Below, piece by piece: positions 18,055 to 26,576 of a stretch of DNA of 64,000 bases. This stretch comes from Bacillus cereus. Its GTDB lineage: Bacteria > Bacillota > Bacilli > Bacillales > Bacillaceae_G. Each line of letters begins with the position of its first letter. Positions within the stretch are counted from its first letter, which is position 1. The notes below the pieces were generated by a model. That model ran no database searches. It worked only from the letters and a program-made list of their open reading frames with translations, and was not told the origin of the DNA. Location of the stretch: contig NZ_NUOT01000024.1 in NCBI RefSeq assembly GCF_002584535.1, forward strand, positions 146,398 through 210,397, read 5' to 3'. The translations under genes and the position numbers were made by a program.

Positions 18055-18492
18055 TTACTGTTCAGTGAGGCGAATAATGATGTTAGAATGGGATTGTGAA
18101 TTATAAAAAATTGAAATTGTTGCTTTGCTAATTGGCTCAAAAGGTAAGTCATCTTCATATTTTCCAGTATTTTTATTGTGAATGGATAATGTAATTTCAT
18201 CGATTTTTTGGTTATTATATTGTTCTTTAATTCTTTTTGCAATCTGATTCAGGTCATGATGGGAAGAAGCTTCTGTAATAATCATTCCTTTAATAACTCT
18301 TTTTTCTTTAGATAAAGAAGATGAGAGAGGTACTATATTTTGGTTTGCATATAGCAGTTCGTATGAAGCAATGTTACTGTTTTCTGCTGCTTTTGATGCA
18401 GAGGTGCATTCTAAAGTCAAAAAGAGTGCTGAACATAAAATTATACATGACATAAGGACGATCCCAAAGCGTATTGACGATAAGGTGTTCAT
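18055..18492 (-). CDS. Secreted or anchored protein of unknown function
   Basis: 145 residues; the second of two close ATGs was chosen because GAGGG lies six bases before it. The N-terminal hydrophobic segment (about 6-28) contains a Cys (LTLECTSAS) but no clean lipobox, so it is probably a signal peptide or anchor. The mature part is a small alpha/beta domain (VIKGMIITEASSHHDLNQIAK and DEITLSIHNKNTG). The family was not recognised. Confidence 0.65.
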   Translation of the reverse strand: MNTLSSIRFGIVLMSCIILCSALFLTLECTSASKAAENSNIASYELLYANQNIVPLSSSLSKEKRVIKGMIITEASSHHDLNQIAKRIKEQYNNQKIDEITLSIHNKNTGKYEDDLPFEPISKATISIFYNSQSHSNIIIRLTEQ

Positions 18493-18602
18493 TTTCATCC
18501 CTCTTTCATATCATTGTCTTTGTTCTCTATCATACAGAATAAGCGTTAAGGTAGAGTAAATTTGAAGTAAAGAAACGTAAAGAAGGACATCTAACATTTA
18601 AG

Positions 18603-18779
18603 ATGGGAAGAATAGCCTCGAGTTCATTCTTACCGGAGTGTGTTGAGTTTGGAATGAAAGAAGAGACATTGAACTCATTAAGTTTTGTGGTATTTCTATA
18701 TGAAAGAGGAAAAAATATAGAAGACATGTGGATTAAGAGATTGAGTAGTGAAGAACTTGGGGCATGTGAAAAAACATAA
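18603..18779 (+). pseudogene. Small ORF or 3' gene relic with its terminator
   Basis: A 58-codon frame ending ELGACEKT, followed 34 bases later by a strong terminator that has no other plus-strand gene to serve. The same frame stays open upstream for about 14 further codons without a start. ATG lacks a ribosome site. It may be the surviving end of a lost gene or a short gene with a poor site. No family was recognised. Confidence 0.35.
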
Positions 18780-18812
18780 AATTGTATATTTTGAATATAT
18801 TTACGTAGTTAT

Positions 18813-18846
18813 ATCAGTGGGGCTTTATCCCCACTGATTCTTTTTT
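18813..18846 (+). terminator. Strong plus-strand terminator
   Basis: The stem CAGTGGGG / CCCCACTG followed by a T-rich tail. It is oriented for the small relic ORF, not for the convergent kinase. Confidence 0.85.
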
Positions 18847-18854
18847 AGAAGATG

Positions 18855-20108
18855 CTATAAGCCCGCTTCTTTTTGTGCCAATGGAATGGAGATGATAAAT
18901 GTTGTTCCATTTTCATTACTAGAAACTTTTAGAGTTCCATTGTGATTTTGAATGATTTTTTTTGTTACTGATAATCCGAGGCCAGTTCCGGTATCTTTTG
19001 TAGAAAAGAATGGATCAAATATATATTCTTGAATGGATGGAGGAATACCAAATCCATTGTCTTGGAAAGTGACGCGAGCAAAATTATCCAAACGATGACT
19101 AGTGATTTGAATGGATAAAGGTCTATCACTTTTTGCATCCACAGCATTTTGGAATAAGTTTAGGAAAACTTGAACGAGCTCATATCGATCAATATTTACT
19201 AATATGTTTTCTAAATCGGAAGATAAATTATATTCAATAGAAATGTTATGTAAAAATACTTCACTAGCTAGTAGCTGTTGGATATATTCACGTAAAAAAG
19301 TATTGATGGGAAATGGTTCTCTTTTAAATTCGTGTGCTTTTGAAATAGATAAAAATTTAGTGATGATACTATTTGCACGATCTAATTCAGGAATGAGCAG
19401 ATTTTGAAAGAGTTCTTTATTAGAAGGTGAAACACTTTCTTGTAAAAATTGTAAATAACCACGTACTGTTGTAAGTGGATTACGAACTTCGTGTGCAATT
19501 CCAGCTGCAATTCGACCAGCTAATGCAAGTTTTTCAGCATCACGCTCGGTATTTAAATAATGAAAAACACTGATAACACGGAAAATTTCTCCATTATAAT
19601 CACGAATAATGCGATTGTTTATAATACCATAGTTTAAGTCTAATACTTCTTCATTGTAAATTTCTTGCCCGCTGTGTAATGTTTCTAAAGCTTTAATTTT
19701 TTCTTCTGGTAAGTTTAATAACTTTTGGATTGGTTCACCAATTATATCATTTCGTAATACGCCAAGATCGTCTGCTGCAGATTGGTTGCATAATGTAATG
19801 ATACCTTTATTGTCAATGAAAGTGACATGATGTGAAAATGCATCAAATATATGAACAAAGTACTTTTCAAGTTGCTCAAATAGAAATAAGGAATCACAAG
19901 TTAGTACAAGATTTGATTCTATATCTTCTTTTGGGATGTGATGAATGAAATGAGAAGTTCCTTTTTTATGTAATTGTAAACCTAGTTGTGAATTTTCGTA
20001 TGTGAAATGATGGGGTAATTGATTTACCAACTGTTCATAAAACTGCACTTTCTTTTCTAATTCTTTTATTTGATTTTCATGAGATAAAGTAGTATCCTCT
20101 TGAATCAT
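18855..20108 (-). CDS. Soluble PAS sensor histidine kinase, possibly sporulation-type
   Basis: 417 residues from ATG ten bases after GAGGAG. There is no membrane segment. An N-terminal coiled coil is followed by a PAS domain (about 90-190), then the phospho-acceptor motif IAAGIAHEVRNPLTTVRGYLQFLQ, of the type shared by KinA/KinC/KinE, and an ATPase domain (NLFQNAVDA, DNGFGIPP, STKDTGTGLGLSV). No response regulator is adjacent, as for phosphorelay kinases feeding Spo0F. From memory of gene order it may correspond to the B. anthracis kinase BA1478, which I could not verify. Confidence 0.88.
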   Translation of the reverse strand: MIQEDTTLSHENQIKELEKKVQFYEQLVNQLPHHFTYENSQLGLQLHKKGTSHFIHHIPKEDIESNLVLTCDSLFLFEQLEKYFVHIFDAFSHHVTFIDNKGIITLCNQSAADDLGVLRNDIIGEPIQKLLNLPEEKIKALETLHSGQEIYNEEVLDLNYGIINNRIIRDYNGEIFRVISVFHYLNTERDAEKLALAGRIAAGIAHEVRNPLTTVRGYLQFLQESVSPSNKELFQNLLIPELDRANSIITKFLSISKAHEFKREPFPINTFLREYIQQLLASEVFLHNISIEYNLSSDLENILVNIDRYELVQVFLNLFQNAVDAKSDRPLSIQITSHRLDNFARVTFQDNGFGIPPSIQEYIFDPFFSTKDTGTGLGLSVTKKIIQNHNGTLKVSSNENGTTFIISIPLAQKEAGL

Positions 20109-20269
20109 AAATAAATAACTCCTCAATTTAAAAATTCTTCCATCTAGTATATCATATTTTTATAAGGATGCTCTTGAGGAAAGCTGAAACTTTTTTATCA
20201 GGCTGAACTATTTGTTTTCGTTAATTCAGTATGTATGGATTGACAAAAATAGGATAAGGAGGGATAAGG

Positions 20270-21115
20270 GTGATTTCTATTGGATTAACAGGATGGGGAG
20301 ATCACGATTCTTTATATACGGATTCCTATGGAAATAGAAATAAATTGCGAACATATAGTGAGTATTTTCCTATTGTAGAAGTAGATAGTTCGTTCTATGC
20401 GATGCAACCAGTTAAGAATTATATGAAATGGGCCGGAGAAACACCAAAAGATTTTTCATTTGTTGTCAAAGCCTATCAGGGGATGACAGGACATATGCAG
20501 GGAGAGATTCCATTCTCTAATTTCGATGAGATGTTTGAAATATTTAAACAATCTATTGTTCCGCTTCAAGAGGCACATAAATTAAAGGCGATATTATTTC
20601 AATATCCACCTTGGTTTGATTGTCAGAAGAAAAATGTCGATTTACTCCGTTATACAAAAGAAAAAATGGAAGGATTACCGTGTGCTATAGAGTTCCGAAA
20701 TCAAACATGGTTTAATCCACATATGCATGATAAAACATTACAATTTTTAGAGCAGGAAAAGTGGATCCATACGATTTGTGATGAACCACAAGCTGGAATT
20801 GGTTCAGTTCCAATTGTATTAGAAGCGACTCATTCTGAAGTGACATTAATACGCTTTCATGGCCGCAATTTTCATGGATGGCTTGATAAAGGAGAAAATT
20901 GGCGAGCTGTGCGCTGTTTGTATCGTTATAATAAAAAAGAGTTAGAAGAATGGGTAGAAAGGTTACAGGTATTGCAGAAAAAGACGAAGAACATATATGT
21001 GTTATTTAATAATAATTCCGGCGGGGATGCTGCTGATAATGCAAAACAGCTTATGACGATGATGCACATTACATACGGCGAACCAAAACCGGAACAACTC
21101 AATTTATTTGAATAA
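20270..21115 (+). CDS. DUF72 domain protein (YecE/YunF-like)
   Basis: 281 residues from a GTG start behind AAGGAGGG. DUF72 is a TIM-barrel-like family; the hallmark segments ISIGLTGWGDHDSLY, YFPIVEVDSSFYAMQ, AIEFRNQTWF and LFNNNSGGDAADNA are present. The biochemical function of the family is not established; a nuclease or sugar-processing role has been suggested. Own promoter region and terminator; monocistronic. Confidence 0.9.
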   Translation: MISIGLTGWGDHDSLYTDSYGNRNKLRTYSEYFPIVEVDSSFYAMQPVKNYMKWAGETPKDFSFVVKAYQGMTGHMQGEIPFSNFDEMFEIFKQSIVPLQEAHKLKAILFQYPPWFDCQKKNVDLLRYTKEKMEGLPCAIEFRNQTWFNPHMHDKTLQFLEQEKWIHTICDEPQAGIGSVPIVLEATHSEVTLIRFHGRNFHGWLDKGENWRAVRCLYRYNKKELEEWVERLQVLQKKTKNIYVLFNNNSGGDAADNAKQLMTMMHITYGEPKPEQLNLFE

Positions 21116-21124
21116 AATTAAAAA

Positions 21125-21167
21125 AGAAAAACACTGTACAAACAGGGGGAATGTACAGTGTTTTTCT
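21125..21167 (+). terminator. Terminator of the DUF72 gene
   Basis: The stem AGAAAAACACTGTAC / GTACAGTGTTTTTCT. Confidence 0.92.
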
Positions 21168-21237
21168 ATATGAAAAAGAGGGGTAACAATGTTACTGAGC
21201 GTTTGTTTGATTCATCAATTGTTGGCTTCATAATAAA

Positions 21238-21258
21238 TGATAATGGTTATCATTATCA
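21238..21258 (+). promoter_or_regulatory. Upstream overlapping Fur boxes
   Basis: TGATAATGGTTATCA (21238-21252) overlaps TGGTTATCATTATCA (21244-21258). Each is close to the 7-1-7 Fur consensus TGATAAT-N-ATTATCA. Confidence 0.8.
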
Positions 21259-21300
21259 TTGTCAATACTTTTCTTAATGTTTTTTGTGGAAAATTTAAAT

Positions 21301-21357
21301 TTTACAAAAAATTAATTTTATAATATAATGAAAACGTTTATTTGATAATAATTATCA
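21301..21357 (+). promoter_or_regulatory. Sigma-A promoter with a perfect Fur box
   Basis: TTTACA (21301-21306), a 17-base spacer and TATAAT (21324-21329) form a good promoter. TGATAATAATTATCA at 21343-21357 is a perfect 7-1-7 Fur box just downstream of the start point, where bound Fur-Fe would block transcription of the lipoprotein gene. Confidence 0.85.
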
Positions 21358-21382
21358 ATGTTAATTAAGGGAGCGGGAATGA

Positions 21383-23443
21383 ATGAAAAAGCCATGGAAA
21401 GTCATGACGACAGTTGCTGTTGTTTCTTCACTTCTACTATCAGTAGGGTGTGCAGGGAAAAAAGAAGAAACGTCAAAAGAAAAAAATACATATCGTATAC
21501 CAGTAACTGATTATTCGTTTGATACAGCAGCAAATATGTTTGCATATACGGAATTTGAATTGTCTGGGGAACCATTAGCAGAAGGACTTGGATTAGATTT
21601 AGACATATTGGATGCACAAAAACGAAATAAACCAACGAAATTTGATTACATGGCTGGAATTGAATCTTATGAGTACTCAGAAGAAGCAATGTATGAGGTT
21701 GTTGAGAAATCCGGTCTTGGACTGCATTTACTGCACGCACCAATTGTACAAAAAATGACAAAAGCAGAAAATAAAGATGTTCCTACTTGGTTAGAGAGTC
21801 GATTTTATACATTAGCTGATAGTGTAGGGTATCCACGTAAAGAAATATTTACAAATATGTACCCGACATTTATGGAATATGCTGGCGGTGATCCGCATTA
21901 TACACAAAAGGTGGATACTTCTGTATATGCAGAAAACGATGATAAAACATATGTACCAGCGTACCAAATGGATTTTAAAACATTACGCTGGGATCGTACG
22001 AAAATGAATAAAACGTTAACACCAGCAGCGTACGGTTCAACGTTTTTAAAACAAACATTATGGGCTGGGGACTTTTTAGGTGGTTTCCATACATTAGATA
22101 AAGATGAAGAGTTAGAGGCAACATCAAGCACACAAGATAAAGATGCAAATATTCGTCTTGGAAAAAGTAGTGCAGATGGTATGCAAGGAGTGATTTTAAC
22201 AGAAGAAATTTGGAATAAGCTTGCATATATTCGTGATGGATTATTTTATGATGCGAATGCAAAACAATTAACGAGCGGAATTGGAAGTAAATATAATCCA
22301 GATAACGGCCTTGTTTATTTACCACATGAGATTAAAGTAAATGAAGAAGAAAAAGGCGGAATTGCAAAAGCTGGCGGATTAGAAGTGAAAGATGCACGCA
22401 GTATGCTTCGTGATCAGTGGATGATGTTATGGCCAACAGCAGAATTTTTCGGAATGACGGATCAACGTCCCGATAATAAAAATGTAAATCCAGCCTTCCA
22501 AGCGACATTCGATGGTGCGCCATTTGCCAAAGCGGTAGCAGAAAATACAGATCTTGATGTAGTGAATGATGTAAAAGCAGATGACCCATATTCTTTAAAT
22601 CGTGATGTAATGCTACATGTATTTAAAAATATTGAAGCGATGCACTACAATAAAGAAACAGGAGCATTTGTTGCAGAGCATAGCGGAACAGAGCAAGGAA
22701 AACGAATTGATACATTTGATGCAAGTTATATGGTAGAAGCACTTCGTATGTTCCAGCGTGCGATTGATGGAATGCCAGTGGGATATGCCAGTGGTGCAGA
22801 GGCACAAGGGTTACAAACAGAAGAAGGAAAACGTGCACTTACTATGATTAAGACACAAGCAGACTTTTTGTTAAAAAATATGAAAACAAAAGATGGTTTC
22901 ATAGCAAATGGCTATACAATCGGTAAAGGGGTAGATGAGGAACCTGTAACACTAGAAGCACAACTAGGAGCAATTCGTGGGTTAACAGCGGCCTTTCTAG
23001 CAACGAAAGATGAAACGTATCGCGTGGAAGCACGTAAACTATATGATTTAGTTGATCGTAAAATGTGGAATAAAGAAGCTCGTGCATATGAAACGAAAAA
23101 AGGTGAAATGAAATATACACCATATACAGCTGGTAGCGTATCAGCAGTTTTACGCGTTGCATTACAAAACTTAAGTAACACAGATGCAGATAAAACGAAA
23201 TATGATTCATTGGAACAAAAAGTAATTACTTCTCGTTATGTTGATTTTTATGAGCAAGTAATCAATGGACCATCATTAAAAGAAGGAATGCAAACAAGTG
23301 AATTTTGGGATACTGGAGATGTTTATATAAAAGGAAAGCTTGGAAATGCTGATAAGGATAACGTACCACAAATTCAAGCTGGGCATGGTAAGAATGGTAT
23401 TGCTCCGGTTCTTGTAAATGTTGAAGTGAAAAAAGAGAAATAA
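21383..23443 (+). CDS. Iron-regulated lipoprotein, alpha/alpha-toroid-like
   Basis: A 686-residue protein with a lipoprotein signal (LLLSVGCAG, lipidated Cys23). The mature part is acidic and largely helical. Repeated helical-hairpin segments such as EALRMFQRAIDGM, TMIKTQADFLLKNM, EAQLGAIRGLTAAFLAT and YRVEARKLYDLVDRKMW suggest an (alpha/alpha)6 barrel like that of some glycosidases, but I see no recognisable catalytic motif. The two Fur boxes predict expression under iron starvation at the outer membrane face. The next gene encodes a di-heme lipoprotein, separated by a terminator. The family was not recognised. Confidence 0.8.
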   Translation: MKKPWKVMTTVAVVSSLLLSVGCAGKKEETSKEKNTYRIPVTDYSFDTAANMFAYTEFELSGEPLAEGLGLDLDILDAQKRNKPTKFDYMAGIESYEYSEEAMYEVVEKSGLGLHLLHAPIVQKMTKAENKDVPTWLESRFYTLADSVGYPRKEIFTNMYPTFMEYAGGDPHYTQKVDTSVYAENDDKTYVPAYQMDFKTLRWDRTKMNKTLTPAAYGSTFLKQTLWAGDFLGGFHTLDKDEELEATSSTQDKDANIRLGKSSADGMQGVILTEEIWNKLAYIRDGLFYDANAKQLTSGIGSKYNPDNGLVYLPHEIKVNEEEKGGIAKAGGLEVKDARSMLRDQWMMLWPTAEFFGMTDQRPDNKNVNPAFQATFDGAPFAKAVAENTDLDVVNDVKADDPYSLNRDVMLHVFKNIEAMHYNKETGAFVAEHSGTEQGKRIDTFDASYMVEALRMFQRAIDGMPVGYASGAEAQGLQTEEGKRALTMIKTQADFLLKNMKTKDGFIANGYTIGKGVDEEPVTLEAQLGAIRGLTAAFLATKDETYRVEARKLYDLVDRKMWNKEARAYETKKGEMKYTPYTAGSVSAVLRVALQNLSNTDADKTKYDSLEQKVITSRYVDFYEQVINGPSLKEGMQTSEFWDTGDVYIKGKLGNADKDNVPQIQAGHGKNGIAPVLVNVEVKKEK

Positions 23444-23479
23444 GAAAAACAAGAAAAAGCAATTCATGGTAGTATTAAG

Positions 23480-23511
23480 ACCGAACAAGTGTAGAAACTT
23501 GTTCGGTTTTT
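23480..23511 (+). terminator. Terminator after the iron-regulated lipoprotein
   Basis: The stem ACCGAACAAG / CTTGTTCGGT with a T-run; it separates the two lipoprotein genes into different transcripts unless read through. Confidence 0.9.
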
Positions 23512-23642
23512 GTGAAGTAAGGGTGTAGTAAGATGATACATTCATTGATGAGATTTTATAGACTAGTATCCACCAGTTTAATTGTCAATTTTTAAGTGGT
23601 AGGAATGTTGTCTAATGAGGGATAAGAAGGAAGGGTCAGATG

Positions 23643-25601
23643 ATGAAGCGCTTGTTTATTGCGGTTGTGTTGCTTCTATGCATTGGGGTGTTTGCGAGTT
23701 GCGAAGTGAAAATGTCAGGAAAAGAAGTAAAACGCGACGAAGCTGTTCATAGTAATAATATTATAGTAAGCAAAGATGGAAAATGGATTTATACTGCAAA
23801 TATTGATGTAAATACTGTAACGGTGACAGATGTAAAAAGTAGAAAAGTAGTATCGGAGATTCCAGTTGGAAAAGAACCGAGACAATTAACAATAAGTCCA
23901 GATGAAAAGACATTATATGTTTCTTGTATGTATGATAATAAGATAGATGTTGTATCATTGGAAAAGAAAAAAGTGATTGATCGAATTGTAACAGAAATAG
24001 AGCCATTTGGTATTGTTACAAATCCAGATGGGACAAAGTTGTACGTATCAAATTTCCGTTCAGGGAATGTATCAGTTATTGATATTGATAAGAAAAAAAC
24101 AATTCAAAAGATTCAAATTGGCGACCGTCCACGAACGTTAGCGATGACAAAAGACGGGAAAAAATTGTATGTGCCACATTATTTAGAGGGGAAAATTAGT
24201 GTTGTAGATACAGAGAGTAATAAAGTAAAGAAAGTAATTACGCTTGCTCCTTCCCCAGACAAAGAAGACCGTAAAAAGAGTCAAGGGGTTCCAAATACAT
24301 TAGAGCAATTTGTAATTGCACCAGATGGTAAGACAGCTTGGGTGCCACACATGCTGACGAATACCGATACACCAATTCAATTTGAGGAAACTGTGTTTCC
24401 AGCTGTTTCAATTATCGATTTAGAAAAAGATGAAGAAGTTACAAAACAACGTAAGCAATTATTTGAAGCGATGAATGTGAAAGATACAAAGAATGAAACA
24501 ATGATTGTGTCTAATCCATACGATGTAGTTTTTAATGAAAAAGGGACGAAAGTATTTGTTGTTATGTCAGGTAGTGAAGATCTTGTCATGTTTGATCTAA
24601 CTCGCGGTGGCAATGCGACACAAATTGTAAGACGCATTCCAGGAAGTAACCCGCGGGGGATTATTTTACTTCCAAAAGAAAACACGTTGGCTGTTCATAA
24701 TGCAATGAGTCATGACCTGGCATTTCTACAAACAGGTGGCGATGATTCATACGCAAAGGTGAAAGCTGATAAGAAGACAGTTAAATTAATTGAAAAAGAT
24801 TCTTTACCAAAACTAGTACGCGAAGGGAAAGAAATTTTTTATAGTGCAAATAGTGATAAGTATGCAACAACAATAACCGGAAACAACTGGATGAGTTGTG
24901 TGACGTGTCATAGTGATGGAGAAATTAATGGGTTATCATTGATGACACCAAAAGGGAAACGAAATGTACCAAGTAATGTTTTAACTACTCAAACAGGTTT
25001 ATTTATGTGGGATGGATCACGTGATGATTTCACAGATTATATTCACACTGTACAAGGTGAAATGGGGGGGATGATGGAATTAGATCCAGGAAAAGAGATT
25101 CCAAAAGATGCCCAGCATATGTATGATGCGCTGCAGGCATTTTTAGATGATCCTAATTCATTCCCAGTACCAAAGAGCCCGTATCGTCAAGCTGATGGCT
25201 CGTTAACTCCTACGGCCAAAGACGGAGAGCAATTGTTTAAAGGAAAGGCAAATTGCTTAACATGCCACGGCGGAGAGAATTTGACCAATAGTACAAAAGC
25301 GATAGATGAAAATGGAAAGTTGACAACGAATAATACAAATTTCCTTTATAATATTGGAACTGCGAATGAAACAGATACAGGCTATGAGGGTGACGCACGC
25401 GGTGGTTTTCAAAATAAGCGGCAAAAAGGATTTTTTGATCCACCAACACTTCGTGGTGTAGGGGCAACAGCACCATATTTACATGATGGTAGTGCAAAAA
25501 CAATTGAGGAAGCAGTAGAGAAGCATCAATATGAAGAAAAGCCGCAGTTATCTAAACAGGAAGTTCATGCAATTGCAGAATATGTAAAAGCGATTCAATA
25601 G
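23643..25601 (+). CDS. Beta-propeller lipoprotein fused to a di-heme MauG/CCP-type cytochrome c
   Basis: 652 residues; the second of two ATGs gives better spacing to AAGGAAGGG. A lipoprotein signal (VFASC, Cys20) is followed by a YVTN-type beta-propeller (about 35-390; repeated units such as DEKTLYVSCMYDNKIDVV and DGTKLYVSNFRSGNVSVI). The C-terminal domain has two haem c motifs, C419-VTC-H423 and C538-LTC-H542, and the peroxidase/MauG signatures MWDGSRDD and APYLHDGSAKTIEEA. It should sit on the outer face of the membrane and need the cytochrome c maturation genes resABC found later in the window. Substrate unknown; electron transfer or oxidative modification of a partner is inferred. Confidence 0.9.
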   Translation: MKRLFIAVVLLLCIGVFASCEVKMSGKEVKRDEAVHSNNIIVSKDGKWIYTANIDVNTVTVTDVKSRKVVSEIPVGKEPRQLTISPDEKTLYVSCMYDNKIDVVSLEKKKVIDRIVTEIEPFGIVTNPDGTKLYVSNFRSGNVSVIDIDKKKTIQKIQIGDRPRTLAMTKDGKKLYVPHYLEGKISVVDTESNKVKKVITLAPSPDKEDRKKSQGVPNTLEQFVIAPDGKTAWVPHMLTNTDTPIQFEETVFPAVSIIDLEKDEEVTKQRKQLFEAMNVKDTKNETMIVSNPYDVVFNEKGTKVFVVMSGSEDLVMFDLTRGGNATQIVRRIPGSNPRGIILLPKENTLAVHNAMSHDLAFLQTGGDDSYAKVKADKKTVKLIEKDSLPKLVREGKEIFYSANSDKYATTITGNNWMSCVTCHSDGEINGLSLMTPKGKRNVPSNVLTTQTGLFMWDGSRDDFTDYIHTVQGEMGGMMELDPGKEIPKDAQHMYDALQAFLDDPNSFPVPKSPYRQADGSLTPTAKDGEQLFKGKANCLTCHGGENLTNSTKAIDENGKLTTNNTNFLYNIGTANETDTGYEGDARGGFQNKRQKGFFDPPTLRGVGATAPYLHDGSAKTIEEAVEKHQYEEKPQLSKQEVHAIAEYVKAIQ

Positions 25602-25630
25602 AAAAAGAACAGCTTAGCGCTGTTCTTTTT
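25602..25630. terminator. Bidirectional terminator
   Basis: The stem AAAAAGAACAGC / GCTGTTCTTTTT between convergent genes. Confidence 0.9.
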
Positions 25631-25808
25631 CATTTACATATTGTTGTAAATCAAATGGAGTTATTTCTTGAATAAACTCTCTTGAGATAAGTGATTGAAC
25701 AAGAGTGCTTTCTGAAATTGTAGCACCTGTTTTCTTTTGATATGCTTGTTTTAATAAGCCGAGTTTTTCTGCTGTTTCTTTTGGTAATTCAATTGTTAGT
25801 GTGTTCAT
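25614..25808 (-). CDS. Small ribbon-helix-helix-like protein
   Basis: 64 residues starting MNTLTIELPKETAEKL, the beta-strand plus helix pattern of Arc/CopG-type DNA-binding proteins, followed by a second helix (ISESTLVQSLISREFIQE). GGGGGAG precedes the ATG. A toxin partner is not visible next to it, so a plain regulator is as likely as an antitoxin. Confidence 0.65.
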   Translation of the reverse strand: MNTLTIELPKETAEKLGLLKQAYQKKTGATISESTLVQSLISREFIQEITPFDLQQYVNEKEQR

Positions 25809-25877
25809 AATTTCTCCCCCTTATTACTAGAGTACCACTACGAAATAAGAGAAACAAGAAAAGAGAAAATGAAACAT

Positions 25878-25916
25878 AAAAAAGGTTACCAAGTTTAAAG
25901 TTGGCAACCTTTTTTA
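25878..25916. terminator. Terminator downstream of the recombinase gene
   Basis: The stem AAAAAAGGTTACCAA / TTGGCAACCTTTTTT, usable in both directions. Confidence 0.88.
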
Positions 25917-25938
25917 TGTATAAGAACCATGTTTGTTT

Positions 25939-26469
25939 TTATGCAATACCGATATATTTTAAAGTTTTTGATGGGGTACTGTGATCAAAGAAGTGTTGTA
26001 AGAATGCAATATCAACACCAGATTTGTATGCACAATATCCCCAAGTTTTTCGCAGTGTATGTGAGCTAATCCCTTCTAAACCAACTTCTTTTGCAGCTTT
26101 GTTTAAAATATACCATGCATGCTGTCTTGTAATGGATTTTGTTCCTTTTTGCGATTTTAATAATGGTTCATTTCGCTTCCATATTTTACGCTCTCTCATA
26201 TAATCTTCGATTGCATGCTGTAAATCTTCATTTACAGCAAACCATTTATGTTTTTTTACTTTTTCATTGTAAAATAAAATGGAGTGACGAACATTTTCAT
26301 TTTCATCGATGACATCACCGACTTTTAATTGTAAAATCTCACTTACTTTTAGACCGGAATTTACAGCTAGTACGAATAGTAAGCCATCACGTTTCGAAGA
26401 TTGTAAAAGTATATTTTTGATTTTTTCTAATTGTGTTTCGTTTTGAATAGGTTGTCCTGCTTGTTTCAT
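25939..26469 (-). CDS. Short tyrosine recombinase
   Basis: 176 residues; ATG chosen with GGAGAG eight bases upstream (a GTG three codons earlier overlaps that site). It is only the catalytic domain of the phage-integrase family: HTLRKTW gives the H-x-x-R pair, FDHSTPSKTLKYIGI the second His and the Tyr nucleophile. The first catalytic Arg is replaced by Lys (SGLKVSEIL instead of GLRxSEL). The N-terminal core-binding domain is absent or very short. There is no att site or prophage next to it, so it is a stand-alone recombinase-like gene of unknown target. Confidence 0.85.
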   Translation of the reverse strand: MKQAGQPIQNETQLEKIKNILLQSSKRDGLLFVLAVNSGLKVSEILQLKVGDVIDENENVRHSILFYNEKVKKHKWFAVNEDLQHAIEDYMRERKIWKRNEPLLKSQKGTKSITRQHAWYILNKAAKEVGLEGISSHTLRKTWGYCAYKSGVDIAFLQHFFDHSTPSKTLKYIGIA

Positions 26470-26576
26470 TTCACGCACTCTCCTCTGTTATGTGTGTAAA
26501 GGAAAGGATTAACTTGTTTATAACTATAAAGGGAGAGTGTGAATTTCATGTGAACTCCTGGTGAAGTTAAGACAAA

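Noticed and set aside
21402-23545. Multiple antisense ORFs across the lipoprotein gene
   Set aside because: All are reverse-strand shadows of one strongly coding gene; none has a ribosome site.
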